Part shown: positions 1-5,384 of the stretch, one piece after another
How positions within the stretch are numbered: position 1 is the first letter of the stretch
Layout: each line of letters begins with the position of its first letter
Assembly: GCA_910583615.1 (NCBI GenBank)
Contig: CAJTXP010000071.1
Location: 1-15,128 of the forward strand
Direction: 5' to 3'
DNA length: 15,128 nucleotides
Origin: an uncultured Lachnospiraceae bacterium
Lineage (GTDB): Bacteria; Bacillota; Clostridia; Lachnospirales; Lachnospiraceae
Notes under the pieces: generated by a model
What the model saw: the letters and a program-made list of their open reading frames with translations, nothing else
What the model was told of the DNA's origin: nothing
Databases searched by the model: none
Translations under genes and position numbers: made by a program

Positions 1-2
1 TG

Positions 3-8
3 TATAAT
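3..8 (+). promoter_or_regulatory. -10 box of the DJ-1/PfpI gene promoter
   Basis: A perfect TATAAT lies about 32 bases before the ATG at 41, preceded by TG. Any -35 box would lie outside the window. An AAGGAG ribosome binding site at 27-32 sits 8 bases before the start, so the leader is short and ordinary. Confidence 0.6.
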
Positions 9-40
9 GGTATGGAGAAATCTGTGAAGGAGAAGACAGC

Positions 41-640
41 ATGAAAAAAACAATTTTATTTTTGATCTTACAGCAGTATGCGGATTGGGAAGCTGCATAT
101 ATATCATCTGCAATAACCATGTTAGGGCAAGGGCAGTATGATATAAAAACGGTATCGTTGTCAAAAGATCCTGTCCAGTCCATAGGAGGCTTCCGGGTAC
201 TGCCTGATTATGATATTGCATCTGTTCCACAGGACTATGAAGCTTTGATCTTGATTGGAGGGATGACGTGGAGAGACGAAAATGCATGGCAGGTGAAAGC
301 TCTTGTAGAGGAATGTTATCAAAAGGGTAAGGTATTAGGCGGTATTTGTGATGCTTCTGCTTTTTTGGGTACAGTTGGTGTCTTAAATGACGTAACACAT
401 ACGAGTAACGATATGAATGATCTGAAGCAATGGGCGGGATCGGTTTACACAGGAGAAACAAAGTATATTGCAAAACAGGCGGTCAGGGATAAAAATATCA
501 TTACGGCAAATGGTACGGCGCCTATGGAGTTTGCAAAAGAGCTTTTGCTTGCTTTAAATGTAGCAAGTGAAGAAAAGGTATCAGAGTGGTACAATTTCCA
601 CAAATTGGGATACTATACGGCATCTATGCCGAAAATGTAA
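41..640 (+). CDS. DJ-1/PfpI family protein (type 1 glutamine amidotransferase-like)
   Basis: A 199-residue single-domain cytoplasmic protein of the DJ-1/ThiJ/PfpI superfamily. The nucleophile-elbow motif GGICDASAFLG places the likely reactive cysteine at C103. E18 in the N-terminal DWEAAY segment occupies the position of the glutamate that hydrogen-bonds this cysteine in the family, and H120 follows soon after. LILIGG (about residues 69-74) matches the strand before the oxyanion region. Known members include chaperones, glyoxalase/deglycase-type enzymes and proteases, and the sequence does not decide between these. The length is normal for the family. The start is set by AAGGAG 8 bases upstream. 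The gene stands alone: the DNA after it is decayed, so there is no operon context to suggest a substrate. Confidence 0.9.
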   Translation: MKKTILFLILQQYADWEAAYISSAITMLGQGQYDIKTVSLSKDPVQSIGGFRVLPDYDIASVPQDYEALILIGGMTWRDENAWQVKALVEECYQKGKVLGGICDASAFLGTVGVLNDVTHTSNDMNDLKQWAGSVYTGETKYIAKQAVRDKNIITANGTAPMEFAKELLLALNVASEEKVSEWYNFHKLGYYTASMPKM

Positions 641-726
641 TATTGTTTTTTGGCGGGAATATATTCTGCTGGAAATATAAACAGTAAAGATAAAAACGCA
701 ACGTGCATCTTTTGGATGTGCCAGAG

Positions 727-774
727 CCGGTAGAGCGCACAAGGTCTGGGAGACCTTGGTTTTGCGCTGACCGG
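727..774. repeat. Long imperfect inverted repeat / three-helix hairpin
   Basis: Three nested complementary pairs form one stem: CCGGT (727-731) with ACCGG (770-774), AGCGCA (734-739) with TGCGCT (763-768), and CAAGGTCT (740-747) with AGACCTTG (751-758), closed by a GGG loop. This gives about 19 paired bases with small bulges. There is no U-tract after it, so it is not a classic terminator. It could be an intergenic palindromic repeat, a structured RNA remnant or part of a lost mobile element. The family is not recognised. Confidence 0.55.
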
Positions 775-863
775 AGCGGAGCGTAGACCCCGGCCGTTCT
801 GGGTTGGCGTGTTTGGGCGCGTCGAGGACGGGAGACTTTCGGTATGCAGGGTGGTCTTCGGGA

Positions 864-980
864 ATGAACCCACAGGCAAAAGGGTTTTATGAGCGTATGG
901 GGTTTCGGGGGTTTAAACGGACGGATTGTGATGAGCAAAGGAACCCGTATCCTCTTTTGTACATGAAGCCGGAGGGATAG
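864..980 (+). pseudogene. C-terminal remnant of a GNAT-family N-acetyltransferase
   Basis: A 38-codon open stretch reads NPQAKGFYERMGF near its start, which is the typical last acetyl-CoA-binding helix and strand of GNAT enzymes (N-x-x-A-x-x-F-Y-E-R-x-G-F). It ends with NPYPLLYMKPEG and TAG, as expected at a GNAT C-terminus. The motif A core (R/Q-x-x-G-x-G/A) and everything before it are missing. In the DNA just upstream I find only short broken frames, one of which (ending RVVFGN at about 865) might be a shifted continuation. No ribosome binding site precedes the ATG, so this is a decayed fragment rather than a small gene. The 981-1108 stretch after it holds nothing recognisable. Confidence 0.6.
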
Positions 981-1108
981 CTTCGATTTTGGGGAAGGTT
1001 TGTTGTTAGATTCAGGGAAGGCATCAGTCTGGAAGGGCTGGTGCTTTTTGTGTGGAAGGGTGTGTTTTCATGTATCCGGTGAGCGAGGCGTTCCTGCGGG
1101 CGGTGCAG

Positions 1109-1571
1109 GAGAATATTTAAACTGTACTTTTGGATTTTTTCATCATGGGTGATCAAAGTGAGGGCTTCTTCAACGGCGGTGGCGATGATCAGCCGATCAA
1201 ACGGGTCTCCATGGATGAACGGAAGAACGCTGAGCCGTTCCATATAAACGGCACTAAATTTTTGCTCTCATAGAGCCTTGTCCCATGTGCCGTTTATCAT
1301 ATTTTTCTGGCAATATATAATCACAAGATATACAGATAAGAGGTTTTGACTGGCAGTATACAGATATCATTTCGGATACATCTCTGTTCCAGATCAGAGA
1401 CAGATTCCTGTATATCTAATTTGCCGATGGATTTTTTGATGGCGATCTCCCAGAAGGAGGCTATACTGACAGACACTTCAACGTTACTGCATATGATATC
1501 TTTTGTTTGTTCAGGCAGTTTTCATTATGGAAAAACCATAATAAAATATGGGTGTCCAGGAGGTATTTCAC
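1109..1571 (-). pseudogene. VapC-type PIN-domain toxin, broken by frameshift and insertion
   Basis: Read on the minus strand, the gene starts at a GTG at 1571 that overlaps the antitoxin stop (GTGA). It begins VKYLLDTHILLWFFHNEN, the PIN signature with catalytic Asp6. After codon 23 (about 1503) the frame is lost. One base appears missing in a short A-run, because the next frame continues smoothly as KDIICSNVEVSVSIASFWE, then IAIKKSIGKL and ILPVKTSYLYIL. A stop then interrupts it, and 1244-1326 does not read as PIN sequence. Homology resumes at 1243 with LPFIHGDPFDRLIIATA and ITHDEKIQKYS, the usual PIN C-terminal part. The natural stop also seems lost, since the frame runs on past the expected end into unrelated DNA. 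In the family VapC is an RNase that cleaves tRNA or rRNA. This copy should be inactive. Confidence 0.8.
1244..1297. mobile_element. 54-bp insertion with perfect 11-bp terminal inverted repeats
   Basis: ATAAACGGCAC (1244-1254) and GTGCCGTTTAT (1287-1297) are perfect inverted repeats enclosing 32 bases. The element lies inside the broken PIN toxin gene, and CAT flanks both sides (1241-1243 and 1298-1300), which could be a 3-bp target duplication. The next 29 bases (1298-1326) also do not read as toxin sequence, so the inserted segment may be longer. It is far too small to encode a transposase. It could be a MITE-like remnant or the scar of a deleted insertion sequence. No family is recognised. 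Confidence 0.5.
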
Positions 1572-1795
1572 AGGTACTCCTCAAAACAGTCGGGAGTTTC
1601 ATCAAAATCATCGGACATGATGACTGTTCCTGGAAATTCTCCGGGAGTTCTTCTGGCGGTATTCTGCGATTTCAGGACGGGTACAGAAGCTTCCTTCTCT
1701 GATGGATTCAAAAATCTGACAAATTGTATCAGTTGCGGCAGTTTATCTTCCGGTAAAAGTTTGACAGCGGTCATGGCTTCCTGGCGAAGCGACAT
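1568..1795 (-). CDS. VapB-like antitoxin of a PIN toxin pair
   Basis: A 75-residue protein. The N-terminal part (MSLRQEAMTAVKLLPEDKLP followed by LIQFVRFL) is a helical dimer or DNA-binding-like region seen in DUF2281/VapB-type antitoxins. The C-terminal tail ending MSDDFDETPDCFEEYL is the acidic, flexible segment that typically wraps the cognate PIN toxin. Its stop overlaps the toxin's GTG start, the classic translational coupling of these pairs. I chose the ATG at 1795 because AAGGA lies 10 bases upstream; an in-frame TTG at 1828 could extend it by 11 residues but lacks a convincing ribosome binding site. The gene is intact although its toxin is broken, so it may persist as an orphan antitoxin or autorepressor. 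Confidence 0.75.
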   Translation of the reverse strand: MSLRQEAMTAVKLLPEDKLPQLIQFVRFLNPSEKEASVPVLKSQNTARRTPGEFPGTVIMSDDFDETPDCFEEYL

Positions 1796-1906
1796 GGAAA
1801 TCACATCCTTTTTCAATTTTATTAACAAAATTTTTTATAAAAAAAGGACGTTTTTCAACGGGCATCGCGGAGAAAAAGTAACCTCTTTTTTGTATCCGGT
1901 CAGCGG

Positions 1907-2923
1907 TCAATCGTAAGTTTCCCGGATCCGAATCGAATGCTCTACAAAATGCTCCTGCTGTTCCGGGACCGTGCCGGAAGTCAGGTATTCGAACAGGAGA
2001 TCCAGCGACCGGGCGCCCTGCCGGTGGGGCTGCTGGCTGATGGTGGCGGAGATGACGCCCTTCTTCAGCATCTCCAGCGTGGTGGGGACTTCGTCGAAGG
2101 TGATGATCTTCGGACGGAGTCCGGATTCCTCCACCGCCCGGCAGCCTCCGTGGACTCCGGCGGCGGCGAAGAACAGCGCGTCCAGATCCGGATGCCGTTT
2201 CAGCAGCTGGCCGGTGAGCGCGTAGCTTTCGAATTCATCGTCGTGGTTTTCCAGAAGTTCGATCACCCGGATGCGTGGATAGGATTTCTCCAGTGTATGG
2301 CGAAGCCCCGCGACCCGTTCTGTGTGGCAGAGGACGCTGGAGGAACCGGTGATGATCCCCAGGCGGATTTCTCCTTCGGTCATCAGGGCAAGGAGTCCGG
2401 CCGCCATACATCCGCCCCGGAAATAATCGCTTCCCACATAGGCCATTCTTCTGGAACCCTCGATATCGGTGTTGACGGTCACCACAGGAATCTGCCGGCT
2501 GACCAGCTCGTCTATTTTCTTCTGTATGCAAATGTGATTGCAGGGCGCCAGCATGAGCCCGTGGATGCCTTCCCCCATCAGCTCGTCAATGGCGGAAAGC
2601 TGGGCGTCCGCATCGAATTCCACCCGTCTTGTGATGGTACTGATCCCATAATCCTGCAGTTCCGCGGCTTTTTTCTGCACCCCTTCCATCACTTCGTCAA
2701 AAAAAGGATTGTGCCTGCTGAACAGGATCACCCCGATCCGGTATTTTTTCTTCTGGGCGGCAAGCGCAGTTCCCGCCTTGTTGGGCCGGTAGTCCAGGGC
2801 GCGGGCGATGTCCAGGATTTTTTCGGCCGTTTTTGGATGGACGGCTCCCCGGTTGTTCAGCACCCGGTCGACGGTTCCCCGGGAGACGCCGGCCAGTTCG
2901 GCGATTTCTTTTATGGTAGTCAT
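1907..2923 (-). CDS. LacI-family transcriptional regulator, divergent from the xylB operon
   Basis: A 338-residue repressor-type protein. Residues 2-50 form the LacI helix-turn-helix and hinge (TIKEIAELAGVSRGTVDRVL, then YRPNKAGTALA). From about residue 58 (KKKYRIGVILFSRHNPFF) it is a periplasmic-binding-protein-like sensor domain with sugar-pocket landmarks such as PVVTVNTD, YVGSDYFRGG and ITFDEVP. The usual LacI sequence TVSRVLN is TVDRVLN here, a variant seen in a subgroup. An in-frame alternative start at 2989 is rejected because AAGGAGG sits 7 bases before the ATG at 2923, and the upstream residues are not HTH-like and lie over the promoter. It faces xylB across a 324-bp region carrying two matching palindromes, so it probably controls itself and the catabolic genes. 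The effector is likely a pentose or pentose phosphate, by context only. Confidence 0.9.
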   Translation of the reverse strand: MTTIKEIAELAGVSRGTVDRVLNNRGAVHPKTAEKILDIARALDYRPNKAGTALAAQKKKYRIGVILFSRHNPFFDEVMEGVQKKAAELQDYGISTITRRVEFDADAQLSAIDELMGEGIHGLMLAPCNHICIQKKIDELVSRQIPVVTVNTDIEGSRRMAYVGSDYFRGGCMAAGLLALMTEGEIRLGIITGSSSVLCHTERVAGLRHTLEKSYPRIRVIELLENHDDEFESYALTGQLLKRHPDLDALFFAAAGVHGGCRAVEESGLRPKIITFDEVPTTLEMLKKGVISATISQQPHRQGARSLDLLFEYLTSGTVPEQQEHFVEHSIRIRETYD

Positions 2924-2960
2924 GGGATTCCTCCTTGTAAAAGTAAAAGCTGCTGTACTG

Positions 2961-2989
2961 ACAATACAGGAAATACCGCGGTCTGTCAA
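2961..2989 (-). promoter_or_regulatory. Sigma-A-type promoter of the LacI-family gene
   Basis: On the minus strand, a perfect -35 TTGACA (2989-2984) is separated by exactly 17 bases from a -10 TATTGT (2966-2961). Transcription would start about 30 bases upstream of the ATG at 2923. The palindrome at 3001-3012 lies 11 bases upstream of the -35 box, so binding there could affect both divergent directions. Confidence 0.75.
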
Positions 2990-3000
2990 TCGTCGAAAAC

Positions 3001-3012
3001 GTGCACGGGCAC
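3001..3012. promoter_or_regulatory. Candidate LacI-family operator O1
   Basis: GTGCACGGGCAC is a 12-bp palindrome with one mismatched pair and a central CG, the usual architecture of LacI-family operators. It shares ACGTGC-N-CG-N-GCAC with a second site at 3188-3199. It lies between the divergent promoters of the regulator and xylB. A weak catabolite-responsive-element-like stretch (GAAAACG) overlaps its left edge, but that match is poor. Confidence 0.65.
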
Positions 3013-3045
3013 CTTTTTAAATCTCCAATATGCCGATTGGTTGTG

Positions 3046-3051
3046 TATAAT
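3046..3051 (+). promoter_or_regulatory. Possible upstream -10 box (P1) for the xylB operon
   Basis: TATAAT lies within TTGTGTATAATGGACAA (3041-3057). No good -35 hexamer is found 16-18 bases upstream, so this promoter may be weak or activator-dependent. The same 17-bp pattern recurs at 3094-3110. Confidence 0.4.
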
Positions 3052-3074
3052 GGACAAGAAACGGACTTTTTTCT

Positions 3075-3104
3075 TTGGAAAATCATTGAAAATTTGTGTA
3101 TAAT
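3075..3104 (+). promoter_or_regulatory. Probable main promoter (P2) of the xylB operon
   Basis: A -35 TTGGAA (3075-3080) and a perfect -10 TATAAT (3099-3104) are separated by 18 bases. The -10 box lies at the centre of a palindrome, TTTGTG (3093-3098) with CACAAA (3106-3111), so a dimeric regulator could bind over it. The leader to the xylB ATG is about 135 bases and contains the second operator candidate. Confidence 0.6.
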
Positions 3105-3187
3105 TCACAAAAATTAGAAAAAAGTGAGAAAACCGGCGGCAATCTGTTGAAAAAGATGTCCAAAAGAGGTAAGATAAAGAAAAGAAC

Positions 3188-3199
3188 GTGCTCGTGCAC
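3188..3199. promoter_or_regulatory. Candidate LacI-family operator O2 in the xylB leader
   Basis: GTGCTCGTGCAC matches the O1 palindrome at 10 of 12 positions and extends to 14 bp with outer C and G (3187, 3200). It lies about 84 bases downstream of the P2 -10 box and 187 bp centre-to-centre from O1, so roadblock or DNA-looping repression is possible. Confidence 0.65.
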
Positions 3200-3247
3200 G
3201 CAAATGAAGAAATTAAAAGAGATGAAGGAAAAAAGGAGGATGTGTAT

Positions 3248-4717
3248 ATGCTCTATATTGGAGTCGATCTTGGAACTTCCGCGGTGAAACTGCTTTTGAT
3301 GGACAGCGAAGGGAAGATCCAGAACATCGTATCCCGTGAATATCCGATCTGTTTCCCCCGGCCGGGCTGGTCGGAACAGAATCCGGAGGACTGGTTCCGG
3401 GAGACCATGAACGGACTGAAGGAGCTGCTGGCTGACTGTGATCGAAGCCAGGTGGCGGGGATCAGCTTCGGAGGCCAGATGCACGGGCTCGTGATCCTGG
3501 ATGACAAAGATCAGGTGATCCGTCCGGCGCTTCTGTGGAATGACGGCCGTACTTATGAAGAATGCGATTATCTGAATCAGGTCATCGGGAAGGAAAAACT
3601 TTCGGAATATACGGCGAATATTTCCTTTACGGGCTTTACGGCGCCGAAGATCCTGTGGGTAAAGAACAAGGAGCCGGAGAATTTTGCCAGAATTCGGAAG
3701 ATCATGCTTCCGAAGGACTACATTGCGTACCGGCTGTCCGGCGTCCACTGTACGGATGTCTCCGACGCCTCCGGCATGCTGCTGTTCGATGTGAAAAACC
3801 GCTGCTGGTCCAGGGAGATGCTGGACATCTGCGGAGTCCGGGAGGAACAGATGGCGAAGATCTATGAGTCCTACGAGGCAGTCGGGACTGTCCTGCCGAA
3901 GGTTGCGGAAGAACTGGACATCCCGGCCTCGGTGAAAGTGGTGGCAGGAGCCGGGGACAACGCGGCGGCGGCCGTGGGGACCGGCACCGTGGGAGACGGC
4001 ATGTGCAACATCTCTCTGGGGACCAGCGGGACGATCTTCATTTCTTCCGAAAAATTCGGAGTGGACAAACACAACGCCCTCCATGCCTTTGCCCATGCGG
4101 ACGGGCATTATCATCTGATGGGCTGTATGCTGAGCGCCGCGTCCTGCAACAAATGGTGGATGGACGAGATCATCGGGACAAAGGATTACGCATCGGAGCA
4201 GAAGGCCATCGGGAAGCTGGGCGAGAACCATGTGTATTTCCTGCCCTATCTGATGGGCGAGCGCTCGCCCCATAACAATCCCAACGCCAGGGGGACTTTT
4301 ATCGGCATGACTATGGATACGACCCGGGCGGACATGACCCAGGCGGTGCTGGAGGGCGTGGCGTTCGCGCTTCGGGATTCCTTTGAGGTGGCAAAATCTC
4401 TGGGGATCCGGATCGAGCGGACGAAGATCTGCGGCGGCGGCGCGAAGAGCCCACTGTGGAAGAAGATCATTGCCAATGTCATGAACATCAAGGTGGATGT
4501 GATCGAGAGCGAGGAAGGGCCGGCCCTTGGCGGCGCCATGCTGGCGGCCGTGGCGTGCGGAGAATACGGAAGCGTGGAAGAGGCGGCAGCGAAGCTGGTG
4601 AAAGTGATCGATACGGTGGAGCCGACGCCGGAGATCGCGGCGAAGTACGAAGAACGCTATCAGCAGTTTAAAGAGATCTATCCGGCGTGTAAGCCGCTGT
4701 TTGAGATCATAAAATAA
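3248..4717 (+). CDS. xylB: Xylulokinase (FGGY carbohydrate kinase)
   Basis: A 489-residue cytoplasmic kinase of normal family length, predicted to phosphorylate D-xylulose with ATP to D-xylulose 5-phosphate for the pentose phosphate pathway. The N-terminal FGGY phosphate-binding motif is YIGVDLGTSAVK. FGGQMHGLV (the xylulokinase-type QMHG substrate loop) follows, with LLWNDGRT after it. GAGDNAAAAVGTG carries the catalytic base D237. GTSGTIF and GGGAKSPLW are the C-terminal ATP-site motifs. I start at ATG 3248, with AGGAGG 8 bases upstream; a longer in-frame GTG start at 3188 would begin inside the operator palindrome and is unlikely. The stop is followed 15 bases later by the DUF4867 gene, so the two are cotranscribed. 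Specificity for xylulose over ribulose or fuculose is inferred from overall similarity and the xylF/sensor neighbours. Confidence 0.9.
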   Translation: MLYIGVDLGTSAVKLLLMDSEGKIQNIVSREYPICFPRPGWSEQNPEDWFRETMNGLKELLADCDRSQVAGISFGGQMHGLVILDDKDQVIRPALLWNDGRTYEECDYLNQVIGKEKLSEYTANISFTGFTAPKILWVKNKEPENFARIRKIMLPKDYIAYRLSGVHCTDVSDASGMLLFDVKNRCWSREMLDICGVREEQMAKIYESYEAVGTVLPKVAEELDIPASVKVVAGAGDNAAAAVGTGTVGDGMCNISLGTSGTIFISSEKFGVDKHNALHAFAHADGHYHLMGCMLSAASCNKWWMDEIIGTKDYASEQKAIGKLGENHVYFLPYLMGERSPHNNPNARGTFIGMTMDTTRADMTQAVLEGVAFALRDSFEVAKSLGIRIERTKICGGGAKSPLWKKIIANVMNIKVDVIESEEGPALGGAMLAAVACGEYGSVEEAAAKLVKVIDTVEPTPEIAAKYEERYQQFKEIYPACKPLFEIIK

Positions 4718-4732
4718 GGAGGAACCGAACCT

Positions 4733-5356
4733 ATGGAGATCAAGAAAGTAACAGATCCGGCTTTTGGCAGATACGGCAGGGTGGTGCAGGGCATTGATTT
4801 TTCCGGACTGGTGGAGGCGCTGAACACGAAGACGCCGCTTCCGGAGGAGGTAGTCTATGAGCCGTCGGTGGCGGAACTGGAGGCGCTTCCGGTCTTTGCA
4901 GAACTTCAGACGAAGACCTACGGCGAGCTGCCCATCCAGATCGGATACTGCAACGGCAGGAACTATCTGCTCAACGCGCTGGAGTATCACCGGTCCTCGG
5001 AGATCAATGTGGCAGGGACCGACGCCATCCTGCTGGTGGGAGCGCAGCAGGACGTCACCGACGGGTTTACCTACGATACGTCGCTGGCAGAGGCGTTTCT
5101 GCTTCCGAAGGGGACCGCTGTGGAGCTGTATGCGACGACCCTTCACTATGCGCCCTGCAGTGTGGGCGATCAGGGCTTTCAGGTGGCCATCGTGCTTCCG
5201 AAAGATACGAACCTGCCGCTGGAACAGGGGCATGAAGGCTGGGAGGACCGGCTGCTTGCCGCAAGGAACAAGTGGCTGATCGGACATGCGGAGGGTGGAC
5301 TGCCGGAAGGGTCCCACATAGGCCTGATCGGTAAGAATCTGGATTGTCGGGAGTAA
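4733..5356 (+). CDS. DUF4867 family protein, cupin-like
   Basis: A 207-residue protein that I recognise as the DUF4867 type, which in Lachnospiraceae tends to accompany sugar kinase and isomerase genes. It has no signal peptide or membrane segment, so it should be cytoplasmic. Central residues look like a cupin/ureidoglycolate-lyase-like barrel: a possible metal or ligand set is the His and Glu of LEYHRSSEIN (about residues 83-92) and the His of TTLHYAPC (about 137-144), with FLLPKGTAVELY before it. The N-terminus is a helical lead-in. AGGAGG lies 10 bases before the ATG. Its place between a kinase and an isomerase suggests a role on the same sugar, for example isomerisation, mutarotation or binding, but no activity can be assigned from sequence. 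Confidence 0.75.
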   Translation: MEIKKVTDPAFGRYGRVVQGIDFSGLVEALNTKTPLPEEVVYEPSVAELEALPVFAELQTKTYGELPIQIGYCNGRNYLLNALEYHRSSEINVAGTDAILLVGAQQDVTDGFTYDTSLAEAFLLPKGTAVELYATTLHYAPCSVGDQGFQVAIVLPKDTNLPLEQGHEGWEDRLLAARNKWLIGHAEGGLPEGSHIGLIGKNLDCRE

Positions 5357-5384
5357 ATAAAAACAGAATCAGGAGGATAAGAAC

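Noticed and set aside
887..1243. A separate 118-residue minus-strand protein
   Set aside because: Its first 45 residues are the C-terminal part of the broken PIN toxin. The rest is read-through into unrelated DNA opposite the GNAT remnant. It is not an independent gene.
1845..1891. Possible terminators between the LacI-family gene and the antitoxin gene
   Set aside because: There are T-runs on both strands, but the only stems (CGTT/AACG and AAAAAG/CTTTTT) are 4-6 weak pairs, too little to call.
1346..1916. Plus-strand frames of about 120 codons over the toxin-antitoxin region
   Set aside because: Both are antisense to the antitoxin and the broken PIN toxin, which read clearly on the minus strand.
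2994..3008. Catabolite-responsive element overlapping operator O1
   Set aside because: GAAAACG fits part of the CcpA consensus, but the outer TG and the right half do not match.
1937..3103. A 388-codon open frame on the plus strand across the LacI-family gene
   Set aside because: It is the antisense shadow of the LacI-family regulator. It runs through the promoter region and has no ribosome binding site or known domain.
3083..5317. A 744-codon open frame on the minus strand opposite xylB and the DUF4867 gene
   Set aside because: It is rich in Arg, His, Leu and Pro with no recognisable domain, and it lies antisense to two clear genes with good ribosome binding sites. It arises from the codon bias of the true strand.
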